Shown here piece after piece: positions 49,567 to 61,379 of a stretch of DNA of 64,000 nt. The notes beneath the pieces were generated by a model, which was not told the origin of the DNA, ran no database searches, and saw only the letters and a list, made by a program, of their open reading frames with translations. The stretch is from NCBI GenBank assembly GCA_030142905.1, contig JASJOG010000011.1:3309001-3373000 (forward strand), given 5' to 3'. How positions within the stretch are numbered: the stretch's first letter is position 1; each line of letters opens with the position of its first letter. A program made the translations under genes and the position numbers. The stretch comes from Heliopora coerulea. Taxonomy: Eukaryota > Cnidaria > Anthozoa > Scleralcyonacea > Helioporidae.

Positions 49567-50111
49567 GGCGCTAATGCAGTTTCGCTCCTCAGCCATATCG
49601 GTGCAAGTAATGTAAATAAATTATATATCATTCGACAGTTTATTATCTGGAAATTACAGTGACATCATGATATCAACCAGTCACTGCAAACGTGATGCAT
49701 TATAGCCTTAAAGAACATCCCTGTTACTTAGCGCCATGTTTGAATGTTTCTTTGTACTTCTTCGAAAATGTGTATAAACCCGAAGGTTAGATTAGGGTTA
49801 GCGTTAGGGCTAGTGTTAGAATTAGGGTTTATACACATTTTCGGGGCTTTTAAAGAGCGAAGAAACAATGGAGAGGGACTATACTTAAATTGTAGATAAA
49901 TCCATAAACTTTACGGTCTTTACCCTGCGGTTTATTGTTGACACTCACGAACTCCAATGTCTCTACTTTTTTTGCTATAATGCCTTATATTTGGAGTGAA
50001 TTCTTGATATTACTGTATCACCATAATCTCCGGGTAAGAAGCTGTCGACTGATATGTGATTTACCTATGTTGTATTTATATATGGTTGAGGTGCGAAACT
50101 GCATTAGCGCC
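49567..50111. mobile_element. TIR element with perfect 19-bp ends, containing a telomere-like hairpin
   Basis: GGCGCTAATGCAGTTTCGC at 49567-49585 and its exact complement at 50093-50111 bound a 545-bp segment. Homology extends inward with changes (CTCAGCCATAT against CCTCAACCATAT). Nested inside, CGAAAATGTGTATAAACCC (49763-49781) pairs perfectly with 49825-49843. The 43-bp loop between them holds degenerate TTAGGG words (ATTAGGGTTAGCGTTAGGGC). No transposase is encoded. Confidence 0.75.
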
Positions 50112-50985
50112 TGGTTAGTTCTGTGCGGCAGGTTTTTTGTTCCACAATGGACAGGGTGATCCGTGTTATTTACGTTCAGAAGAACCGAATATGTCAGGTG
50201 GGGAAATTTTTATCAACGCAATCATCCGATATCAGGAGTACTCTACCGGATATCCAAGATTTGAACAACTGGACCCTACGTTTAGAGAGGACCAAAAAGG
50301 TTGTTCATCTGCGTCATAGTCTTCTGGTATCTTTCATTAGGCATCTTTTTTTTCAGCTACTTGTAAGCATAGTCGATCAAAGTATGGTATAGAAACTGTA
50401 CAAACTTCAAAGTGGCTGACAAAGAAAGATAATTAAGCTGCGAGTAATTTTGGAAGGGACGCTTACTATGCACAAATGTTTTGTTTAATGAAAATTAACA
50501 TTCAAGTAACACAGACTGAATGCAAACGTTTTTATTGGTTGAGTGATTATTCCAAATATCTCTCGTATTGTGCCCGTTCATTCCACGTAAAAACGAACAA
50601 AAAAAGTTTCCGCACCATCCTTTGATTTACTAATGTCAGTGCGTGGACATTTTGTGCTATCAAATACGTACGTCGGGTATAGATACTGAAGTATTTCTTC
50701 GGTTGTGGGTAAGTACTTCAGAACTTTATTACTTGCACTTGGCATTTGAGTTTTTACATAGGTATGTAGGCATCTGTTAGCTTGCGCATTACACATTCTG
50801 CTGTACGTTACCAGGATGCTTTCAGTGCTTGTAAGCTTTGATCGCAAAATATTTGTCTAAGACGTGAAACTTGATTTATGTTAGTGAAGTGCTATGACCT
50901 AAAGTTCGTTAACAGTTTGAAAGATACATGTTAAGATTCCATATAACCATAAATCAACCTCCAACAGACTGGACCGATGTCTACC
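50112..50985. other. Spacer before main satellite array
   Basis: Unique-looking sequence with short open frames on both strands (an 89-codon plus frame at 50123 and an 89-codon minus frame at 50578-50847). Neither resembles a family I know and splice support is absent. Confidence 0.4.
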
Positions 50986-50989
50986 ATCA

Positions 50990-53900
50990 CTGAAGTTATT
51001 TGGAAAGTTTGAAATTGGTCGAAAAATCGTCAAAAACCATGGGTTAATCCATTTACGTTTTGCTGAAATTTTTCGACCTCAAAAATTATCTCAAGTTTTA
51101 CTGCAAAGTCCCTGAAATAAGGCCAAAACTATGTTATTCGACCTAAACTTTCGTATTTTACGCTTATTTCGAAAGTTTGAAATTGGTCAAAAAATCGTCA
51201 AAAACTGTGGGTTAACCACTTTACTTTTTGGTCAAATTTTTCGACCTCAAAAATTATCTCGAATATTAGTGTAAAGTCCCTCAAATAGGTGCAAAACTAT
51301 CTTATTCGGTCTAAACTTTCATATTTACGGCTTATTTCGAAAGTTTGAAATTGGTCGAAAAATCGACAAAAACCATGGGTTAACCCCTTTACTTTTTGGT
51401 GAAATTTTTCGACCTCAAAAATTATCTTAAATATTAGTGTAAAGTCCCTCAAATTGGGGAAAAACTATCTTATTCGGTCTAAACTTTCATATTTACGGCT
51501 TATTTCGAAAGTTTAAAATTGGTCGAAAAATCGACAAAAACCATGGGTTAACCCCTTTACTTTTTGGTCAAATTTTTCGACCTCAAAAATCATCTCAAAT
51601 ATTAGTGTAAAGTCCCTCAAATAGAGGCAAAACTATCTTATTCGGTCTAAACTTTCATATTCATGGCTTATTTCGAAAGTTTGAAATTGGTCGAAAAATC
51701 GTCAAAAACCATGGGTTAACCCCTTTACTTTTTGGTCAAATTTTTCGACATCAAAAATTATCTGAAATATTAGTGTAAAGTCCCTCAAATTGGGGCAAAA
51801 CTTTGTTATTCGGTCTAAACATTCATATTTACGGCTTATTTCGAAAGTTTGAAATTGGTCGAAAAATCGTCAAAAACCATGGGTTAACCCCTTTACTTTT
51901 TGGTCAAATTTTTCGACCTCAAAAAATCATCTCGAATATTAGTGTAAAGTCCCTCAAATAGGAGCAAAACTATCTTATTCGGTCTAAACTTTCATATTTA
52001 CGGCTTTTTTCGAAAGTTTAAAATTGGTCGAAAAATCGACAAAAACCATGGGTTAACCCCTTTACTTTTTGGTGAAATTTTTCGACCTCAAAAATCATCT
52101 CAAATATTATTGTAAAGTCCCTCAAATAGGTGCAAAACTATCTTATTCGGTCTAAACTTTCATATTTACGGCTTATTTCGAAAGTTTGAAATTGGTCGAA
52201 AAATCGTTAAAAACCATGGGTTAACCCCTTTACTTTTTGGTCAAATTTTTTGACCTCAAACAATCATCTCGAATATTAGTGTAAAGTCCCTCAAATAGGA
52301 GCAAAACTATCTTATTCGATCTAAACTTTCATATTTACGGCTTATTTCGAAAGTTTGAAATTCGTCGAAAAATCGTCAAAAACCATGGGTTAACCCCTTT
52401 ACTTTGTGGTGAAATTTTTCGACCTCAAAAATCATCTCAAATATTAGTGTAAAGTCCCTCAAATAGGGGCAAAACTATCTTATTCGGTCTAAACTTTCAT
52501 ATTTACGGCTTATTTCGAAAGTTTAAAATTGGTCGAAAAATCGACAAAAACCATGGGTTTACCCCTTTACTTTTTCGTGAAAATTTTCGACATCAAAAAT
52601 TATGTCAAATATTACTATAAAGTCCCTCAAATAGGGGCAAAACTATCTAATTCGGTCTAAACTTTCATATTTACGGCTTATTTCGAAAGTTTGAAATTGG
52701 TCGAAAAATCGTCAAAAACCATGGGTTAACCCCTTTACTTTTTGGCCAAATTTTTCGACCTCAAAAATATCTAAAATATTATTGTAAAGTCCCTCAAATA
52801 GGTGCAAAACTATCTTATTCGGTCTAAACTTTCATATTTACCACTCATTTCCAAAGTTTGAAATTGGTGGAAAAATCGATAAAAACCATGGGTTAACCCC
52901 TTTACTTTTTGGTCATATATTTCGACCTCAAAAATCATCTTAAATATTAGTGTAAAGTCCCAAAAATAGGGGCAAAACTATCTTATTCGGTCTAAACTTT
53001 CATATTTACGGCTTATTTCGAAAGTTTGAAATTCGTCGAAAAATCGACAAAAACCATGGGTTAACCCCTTTACTTTTTGGCCAAATTTTTCGACCTCAAA
53101 AATATCTAAAATATTATTGTAAAGTCCCTCAAATAGGGGCAAAACTATCTTATTCGGTCTAAACTTTCATATTTACGGCTTATTTCGAAAGTTTGAAATT
53201 GGTCGAAAAATCGTTAAAAACCATGGGTTAACCCCTTTACTTTTTGGTCAAATTTTTTAACCTCAAAAAATCATCTCGAATATTAGTGTAAAGTCCCTCA
53301 AATAGGAGCAAAACTATCTTATTCGATCTAAACTTTCATATTTACGGCTTATTTCGAAAGTTTGAAATTCGTCGAAAAATCGATAAAAACCATGGGTTAA
53401 CCCCTTTACTTTTTGGCCAAATTTTTCGACCTCAAAAATATCTAAAATATTATTGTAAAGTCCCTCAAATAGGTGCAAAACTATCTTATTCGGTCTAAAC
53501 TTTCATATTTACCACTCATTTCGAAAGTTTAAAATTGGTCGAAAAATCGACAAAAACCATGGGTTAACCCCTTTACTTTTTCGTGAAATTTTTCGACCTA
53601 AAAAATCATCTCAAATATTAGTGTAAAGTCCCTCAAATAGGGGCAAAACTATCTTATTCGGTCTAAACTTTCATATTTACCACTCATTTCGAAAGTTTGA
53701 AATTGGTGGAAAAATCGATAAAAACCATGGGTTAACCCCTTTACTTTATGGTCAAATTTTTCGACCTCAAAAATCATCTCGAATATTAGTGTAAAGTCCC
53801 TCAAATAGGGGCAAAACTATCTTATTTGGTCTAAACTTTCATATTTACGGCTTTTTTCGAAAGTTTAAAATTGGTCGAAAAATCGACAAAAACCATGGGT

Positions 53901-56900
53901 TAACCCCTTTACTTTTTGGTGAAATTTTTCGACCTCAAAAATCATCTCAAATATTAGTGTAAAGTCCCTCAAATAGGGGCAAAACTATCTTATTCGGTCT
54001 AAACTTTCATATTTACCACTCATTTCGAAAGTTTGAAATTGGTCGAAAAATCGACAAAAACCATGGGTTAACCCCTTTACTTTTTGGCCAAATTTTTCGA
54101 CCTCAAAAAATCATCTCGAATATTAGTGTAAAGTCCCTCAAATAGGGGTAAAACTATCTTATTCGGTCTAAACTTTCATATTTACGGCTTATTTCGAAAG
54201 TTTGAAATTCGTCGAAAAATCGTCAAAAACCATGGGTTAACCCCTTTACTTTTTGGTGAAATTTTTCGACCTAAAAAATCATCTCAAATATTAGTGTAAA
54301 GTCCCTCAAATAGGGGCAAAACTATCTTATTCGGTCTAAACTTTCATATTTACCACTCATTTCGAAAGTTTGAAATTGGTGGAAAAATCGATAAAAACCA
54401 TGGGTTAACCCCTTTACTTTTTGGTGAAATTTTTCGACCTCAAAAATCATCTCAAATATTAGTTTAAAGTCCCTCAAATAGGGGCAAAACTATCTTATTC
54501 GGTCTAAACTTTCATATTTACGGCTTATTTCGAAAGTTTGAAATTCGTCGAAAAATCGATAAAAACCATGGGTTAACCCCTTTACTTTTTGGTCAAATTT
54601 TTCGACCTCAAAAATCATCTCAAATATTATTGTAAAGTCCCTCAAATAGGGGCAGAACTATCTTATTCGGTCTGAACTTTCATATTTACGGCTTATTTCG
54701 AAAGTTTGAAATTCGTCGAAAAATCGATAAAAACCATGGGTTAACCCCTTTATTTTTTGGTGAAATTTTTCGACCTCAAAAATCATCTCAAATATTAGTG
54801 TAAAGTCCCTCAAATAGGGGCAAAACTATCTTATTCGGTCTAAACTTTCATATTTACCACTCATTTCGAAAGTTTGAAATTCGTCGAAAAATCGATAAAA
54901 ACCATGGGTTAACCCATTTACTTTTTGGTCAAATTTTTCGACATCAAAAATTATCTGAAATATTAGTGTAAAGTCCCTCAAAGTGGGGCAAAACTATCTT
55001 ATCCGGTCTAAACTTTTATATTTACCACTCATTTCGAAAGTTTAAAATTGGTCGAAAAATCGACAAAAACCATGGGTTAACCCCTTTACTTTTTGGTCAA
55101 ATTTTTCGACCTCAAAAAATCATCTCGAATATTAGTGTAAAGTCCCTCAAATAGGGGTAAAACTATCTTATTCGGTCTAAACTTTCATATTTACGGCTTA
55201 TTTCGAAAGTTTGAAATTCGTCGAAAAATCGATAAAAACCATGGGTTAACCCATTTACTTTTTGGTCAAATTTTTCTACCTCAAAAATATCTAAAATATT
55301 ATTGTAAAGTCCCTCAAATAGGTGCAAAACTATCTTTTTCGGTCTAAACTTTCATATTTACCACTCATTTCGAAAGTTTAAAATTGGTCGAAAAATCGAC
55401 AAAAACCATGGGTTAACCCCTTTACTTTTTGGTCAAATTTTTCGACCTCAAAAAATCATCTCGAATATTAGTGTAAAGTCCCTCAAATAGGAGCAAAACT
55501 ATCTTATTCGGTCTAAACTTTCATATTTACGGCTTTTTTCGAAAGTTTAAAATTGGTCGAAAAATCGACAAAAACCATGGGTTAACCCCTTTACTTTTTG
55601 GTCAAATTTTTCGACCTCAAAAATCATCTCAAATATTAGTGTGAAGTCCCTCAAATAGGGGTAAAACTATCTTATTCGGTCTAAACTTTCATATTTACCA
55701 CTCATTTCGAAAGTTTGAAATTGGTCGAAAAATCGTCAAAAACCATGGGTTAACCCCTTTACTTTTTGGCCAAATTTTTCGACCTCAAAAATCATCTCAA
55801 ATATTAGTGTGAAGTCCCTCAAATAGGTGCAAAACTATCTTATTCGGTCTGAACTTTCATATTTACGGCTTTTTTCGAAAGTTTAAAATTGGTCGAAAAA
55901 TCGACAAAAACCATGGGTTAACCCCTTTACTTTTTGGTGAAATTTTTCGACCTCAAAAATCATCTCAAATATTAGTGTAAAGTCCCTCAAATAGGTGCAA
56001 AACTATCTTATTCGGTCTGAACTTTCATATTTACGGCTTATTTCGAAAGTTTGAAATTCGTCGAAAAATCGATAAAAACCATGGGTTAACCCCTTTACTT
56101 TTTGGTCAAATTTTTCGACATCAAAAATTATCTGAAATATTAGTGTAAAGTCCCTCAAAGTGGGGCAAAACTATCTTATTCGGTCTAAACTTTTATATTT
56201 ACCACTCATTTCGAAAGTTTAAAATTGGTCGAAAAATCGACAAAAACCATGGGTTAACCCCTTTACTTTTTGGTCAAATTTTTCGACCTCAAAAAATCAT
56301 CTCGAATATTAGTGTAAAGTCCCTCAAATAGGAGCAAAACTATCTTATTCGGTCTAAACTTTCATATTTACGGCTTTTTTCGAAAGTTTAAAATTGGTCG
56401 AAAAATCGACAAAAACCATGGGTTAACCCCTTTACTTTTTGGTGAAATTTTTCGACCTCAAAAATCATCTCAAATATTAGTGTGAAGTCCCTCAAATAGG
56501 GGTAAAACTATCTTATTCGGTCTAAACTTTCATATTTACGGCTTATTTCGAAAGTTTGAAATTCGTCGAAAAATCGACAAAAACCATGGGTTAACCCCTT
56601 TACTTTTTGGTCAAATTTTTCGACCTCAAAAATCATCTCAAATATTAGTGTGAAGTCCCTCAAATAGGGGCAAAACTATCTTATTCGGTCTAAACTTTCA
56701 TATTTACGGCTTATTTCGAAAGTTTGAAATTGGTCGAAATTTTTCGACCTCAAAAATCATCTCAAATATTAGTGTAAAGTCCTTCAAATAGGTGCAAAAC
56801 TATCTTATTCGGTCTAAACTTTCATATTTACCACTCATTTCGAAAGTTTGAAATTGGTCGAAAAATCGAGAAAAACCATGGGTTAACCCCTTTTCTTTTT

Positions 56901-58566
56901 GGCTAAATTTTTCGACCTCAAAAATATCTAAAATATTATTGTAAAGTCCTTTAAATAGATGCAAAACTATCTTATTCGGTCTAAACTTTCATATTTACCA
57001 CTCATTTCGAAAGTTTGAAATTGGTCGAGAAATCGTGAGAAACCATTGGTTAACCCCCTTACTTTTTGGTGAACTTTTTCGACCTCAAAAATTATCTTCA
57101 ATATTACTCTAAAGTGCCTAAAATAAGGGAAAAATTATTTTATTTGGTCTAAACTTTCATATTTTCCGCTTATTTGGAAAGTTCGAAATTGGTCTAATAA
57201 TCGTCAAAAAGCATGGGTTAAACCCTTTACTTTTTGCTGAAATTTTTCGACCTCATAAATTATCTCCAATATTAGTGTAAAGTCGCTCAAATAACGGTAA
57301 AATTATATTATTTGGCTTAAACTTTCATATTTTTGGCTTATTTCGACAGTTTGAAATTGTCGAAAAATCGTCAAAAACCGTAGGTTAACTTTTTCACGAA
57401 ATATTTGACCTCAGAACGGAATACGAATTTTACGCTAAAATGGCTGGAATAAGTGGCAAACTAAACTATTTCGCCTAGACTTTCATATTTCGAGCTTATT
57501 TCGAAAGTTTGAAATCGGCCGAAAAATCATAAAAAAAGCATAGGTTAACCCCGTTATGAAATGATAACTTCACAATTAACCTACACTGCCGAAGTCAACT
57601 GAAAAATGTTGATTGACCTAAAAACTCAATACGAAGTTTAACCAAAAATGACTGGAGTAAGACCAAAACTTAATTATTTGGCCTAAACTTTGATATGTTG
57701 AGCTTATTTCGAAAGTTTGAAATTGGCCGAAAAATCATAAAAAAAGCATAGGTTAACCCCGTTACTTTTTGGTGAAGCTTTCCACGTCAAAACTCTCTTC
57801 GAATTTTAAGTAAAACGACTGGAGTAAGTGCCAAACTAAATTATTTCGCCTAAAACTTTCATGTTTCGAGCTTATTTCGAAAGTTTGAAATCGGTGGAAA
57901 AATGGTCAAAAATCATAGGTCAACCCCTTTACTTTTTGGTGAAGTTTTCAAACCTAGAAAATCGATCAAAAATTTAGCCTAAACTCACTGAAATAAGTGC
58001 GAAACTAAATGATTTGATTTAAATTTTGATATTTTTAGCTCATTTCGAAACTCTGAAATTGCTCGAAAAATTTTCAAAAACCATGGGCTAAACCCTTTTA
58101 CTTTTTGGTGAAATTTTTACACCTAGAAAATTCATCGAAGGTTTAACCTAAATTGACTGAAATAAGTCCAAAACTAAGTTATTTAGTCAAAACTTTCATA
58201 TATTTCAGCTAGATATATTTCAGAATATATTTCAGTTAGAAATAAGTCCAAAACTAAATGACTCAATCTAAACTTTCATATTTTCAGCTCATTTCGACCA
58301 TTAGAAGAAATTGGTCGAAAAATCGCTTAAAACGATAGGTTAACCTCTTTACTTTTTGGTGAAATTTTTAAACCTAGAAAATTCATCGAAAATTTAGCCT
58401 GAACTGACTGAAATTTTTCCACCTCGAAATTTCATCGAAAGGTTCGGCAAGACTGACTGAAGTAAGTACAAAGCTAAATGATTTGATCCAAACTTTCATA
58501 CATTTCAGCTCATTTCAACAGTTAGAAATTGGTTGAAAAATCGTCAAAAACCATGGGTTAACCCCT
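50990..58566 (+). repeat. Satellite DNA array, monomer about 168 bp
   Basis: Successive ACCATGGGTTAACCCC boxes at about 51373, 51541, 51709 and 51877 are exactly 168 bp apart, and the spacing continues with small changes. From 50990 to 58566 there is room for about 45 monomers. The core (about 51180-57040) is highly alike, while the right flank (57050-58566) is increasingly diverged. Monomers contain the palindrome GGGTTAACCC, the palindrome TTTCGAAA, and an 11-bp dyad GGTCGAAAAAT...ATTTTTCGACC spanning about 62 bp. No open frame of 60 codons or more occurs across the array. Variant patches such as GGCTTATTTCG versus CCACTCATTTCG are shared between distant monomers. Confidence 0.97.
57572..57612 (-). 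mobile_element. SINE tail fragment inside the satellite
   Basis: ACACTGCCGAAGTCAACTG followed by AAAAATGTTGA closely matches the reverse complement of the second-family SINE tail seen at 43.99 kb, in the diverged right part of the array. Confidence 0.65.
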
Positions 58567-58569
58567 CTA

Positions 58570-58665
58570 ACCAATACTACTATTTCTATAGAAAATTATA
58601 AGCCAATACTACTACTTATATAGAAAATTATAAGCCAATACTACTACTTATATAGAAAATTATAA
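58570..58665. repeat. 32-bp tandem repeat, three copies
   Basis: Three copies of CCAATACTACTACTTATATA plus GAAAATTATAAG directly abut the end of the satellite array. The first differs by one or two bases. Confidence 0.9.
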
Positions 58666-58719
58666 GTAAGTGAAGTAATAGTCTCTGTATTACTTCTCTC
58701 TAATACTCCATTCTTGACG

Positions 58720-59200
58720 TACCAGACCAACCTACCAGGCGAAACGATACAGGAGAAGTACTCGAACAGATCTGACAATCTGGTACCACCATAAAGATTA
58801 CAGACAACCATGGTCGATGTTTTGGTCGATGTAGACCAAAATGTTGATACAGTCCCAGATAGCGAAGAAATATGCTCAGAAACGCGGGATGCATGAAACA
58901 GGTATTTCGCATCGAAAAAGACCGTTTCTTTCGAAATTTCCAAATTCCGTATCATAAAACAAGGGGAAACAACCGATGAATTTCACACCAGATTGCCCCC
59001 AAATATGGTAAGTTTAAGGAGAGTCAAGAAGCCAAACTCGAAACTAACCTCGGCTCATCGAGTAAGAAGATTCGTAATTATTCCTTCCACAACGCCACCA
59101 CCAAACATGAAAATTTGCTGAGTAGCGAAATGAGGACTGTCAACCGCCATTTAACGCTCCGAAAGTTTTATCCCATGTGACCAAGAACGTGTATCAGGAT
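58720..59200 (+). pseudogene. Decayed LTR-retroelement gag-like fragment
   Basis: Conceptual translation on the plus strand shows pieces resembling the capsid region of Ty3/gypsy-type gag (an IKQGETTDEFHTRL-like core near 58950-59000). It is broken by stops and frame changes and followed by basic sequence. No protease, reverse transcriptase or LTRs are visible, so this is an inert relic. The assignment rests on one short motif. Confidence 0.45.
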
Positions 59201-59379
59201 AAGCGCAAATTTAGTATAACTGCACCGTGCCCGAGTCAGCTAACGTAAACCTCCACGACAAGATGAGTCGAGACATTAAATACAAGTCATGCTCTAAACG
59301 AGAGCCGACTCAGCCAGTGAAGTGACCAAAAGGCCGCCATCATCACGCCAGTCCGTGCATAGACATAAAGACCGCTCTA

Positions 59380-59500
59380 TGTCATCCGCCATGATAAACC
59401 ATTTGTGCCGTTACTATTTGACCCATAGCTGGGAGGTGGTTATAGCGCCACCGATCCGCTTTTCGGTAGTCGATTTCAGTGAAAACAGGGGGAACCACGT
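59380..59500 (+). repeat. Dispersed repeat shared with 63555-63675
   Basis: TATAGCGCCACCGATCCGCT followed by TTTCGGTAGTCGATTTCAGT recurs near 63618 with few changes, together with upstream TCATCCGCCATG and downstream GGGGGAACCAC. It is probably part of an uncharacterised mobile element. Confidence 0.7.
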
Positions 59501-59790
59501 GAAGGTATCGACTTCCCTGGGACTACTCCTGGCACACTGGGGCTTTTTAGGCCGGCCAGTAGACCTTCTACAGGAGCGGTACACAACCTGTTCGTCCCTT
59601 CTCCCCCCAAAATTAGTGCTTGTATAAATAAGAGAAAACATCATATCCTCTTACTTCTCGTTTGCATCACGGAAGTTCCAATTTGTTGCTCTGCTTTGGA
59701 GCAATATATTGCTGATTTCTAAATGCGAAGTGACGAAATAGTTCGATAAATTTGGAAAACATTAGCTGCTGTCATTAACGAATGTCTACA

Positions 59791-59833
59791 AACTCTACTT
59801 GTCTACAAACTACGTTTGTAGAGAAGTAGAGTT
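59791..59833. repeat. 20-bp inverted repeat with 3-bp loop
   Basis: AACTCTACTTGTCTACAAAC and GTTTGTAGAGAAGTAGAGTT pair with one mismatch around TAC. Confidence 0.85.
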
Positions 59834-60069
59834 GACTTGATTTTTTTCGAAGTAGCAGTGAACGCAATTTTCCATGAGGCCAATTTTATCGCTTGAATTG
59901 ACTTTTTTCCATTCAAATTGAATAGACTTTGATTAATTCCTGCAGTTTTTCAGACGACAGAAGATGTCGCTTCGCGCGAAAAAAATCACTCGAAGAGAAA
60001 AGATCCTTCACTGTAACAAATCACCAAATAGGAGTCAACTACTCACTCCTGGACCTGCGCTTCTTTAAA

Positions 60070-60205
60070 TGCTCTCAAGCTGTTGTACTCAGAAAAACTT
60101 TCTGAGTCCCTGACATGAATCGAACCCGTAACCTTCTGATCGCCGCCGAGATCCCCTAACCATTGAGCTACATGGACTCAGATGGTGAGCGAAGGTTACA
60201 TTTAT
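60070..60205 (-). mobile_element. tRNA-derived SINE (first family)
   Basis: On the minus strand it carries GTCCATGTAGCTCAATGGTTAG and ACGGGTTCGATTCATGTC, matching the copies at 2.3/3.5 kb and 46.8 kb, with the same flanking CTGAGTACAACAGCTT-type sequence. Confidence 0.7.
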
Positions 60206-61379
60206 GAACTGGTTCGTACTGACCGCTCAATTCCCGATATCGAAAACCAAAGATTAACTTCTTTACTTTTTGGTCAAATTTTTCTAGCTAAAATATGTGG
60301 CCGTGTTTTAAGTTGTCCTAAATCGTCTGTGGGTTTGTGCCTCTCTGGAGACTTATACCATAAGAAAGGGCGTTAAATTCTCCACAACATATGTGAATTA
60401 AAAGAAAATCTTTTACGAGCATGTGGTTTAGTCTGATGTCATTAGCAGTAATGGCGTTATAGTTATTGACGACTTTACTGATAACTTAACGTCTGTCATT
60501 ATTTCGAATTGTCTACAGTTTCACAGGAGTGTTTATAACAGCGATCCCGGAAGCATTGCGAAACCGCGCGAGGACTGCAAACCTTGACATAAAAAACACA
60601 AAAAAAACCCCCAAAAACGCAGCTGAACCCCTGCCGAAACCTAGCCTCGCATTACTACAGAGATAGTCCAAGTAATAATCAAGAGATATGCTAGTTCACG
60701 GTACATTTAATCATTCTCCAATACTTGGTGAACGATTCAAAAAACTCCCTATAACAAGTTGACGTTATACGCGGATAAGCGGCGCTTGTGCGTAAACTTG
60801 TGGCGCCTTTAAGACTAACGAAGTATTCCGGTGTATTTTGACTGATGTTTATGGATTGTAGTTGTAGAAGTTTTAATAATCGAACAATAAATGAAAATTA
60901 CGAAACATTGCCACACTTGGATTGAGGGGTTTATGGAAGGTTTTCAGCGTAAACATTTCGTACTAACAGTTTCGCCCGAACGTCTTTGAGCGATGCACAT
61001 CAGACAGAATTGATGCTGATGCTTCCCAAAAACTCAAGTTTGGTTACAAATGGGCAGACCGAATCTGAGCAACCTTTAACGGTCAGTTGGGTTCTTTCTA
61101 AAACCCTTTTCAATTTATAGGGTGGAAAAAAGTGAATGTCATTTTTTTCTTTTTCTTGTTGTTGTGAAGATGGGTTGAAGAAGCCATTTGAATGACGTAA
61201 GTGGTCTGTCATTTTGAGCCAAGGTCAGATGTGGTTGAAGGCGGGAAATTCACGAGATCAGGCCTTTCAAAGCTGTTTGGTTTGTTTTAACTCCGCTTCT
61301 GACCCTTCAGACTAGTTGTTGTTGCCAAAACTGTGGAAAGGAAAGCGATTTTACTCTTACAGAACGCCACTATTTTGCT
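60206..61379. other. Intergenic upstream of the DMRT gene
   Basis: A short satellite-like scrap (CTTTACTTTTTGGTCAAATTTTTC) sits at about 60260-60285. The rest shows no gene. The promoter of the DMRT gene should lie here, but I see no decisive element. Confidence 0.4.

Noticed and set aside
50990..58566. CRISPR-like array
   Set aside because: Repeats are about 168 bp with no unique spacers, and the window is eukaryotic; this is satellite DNA.
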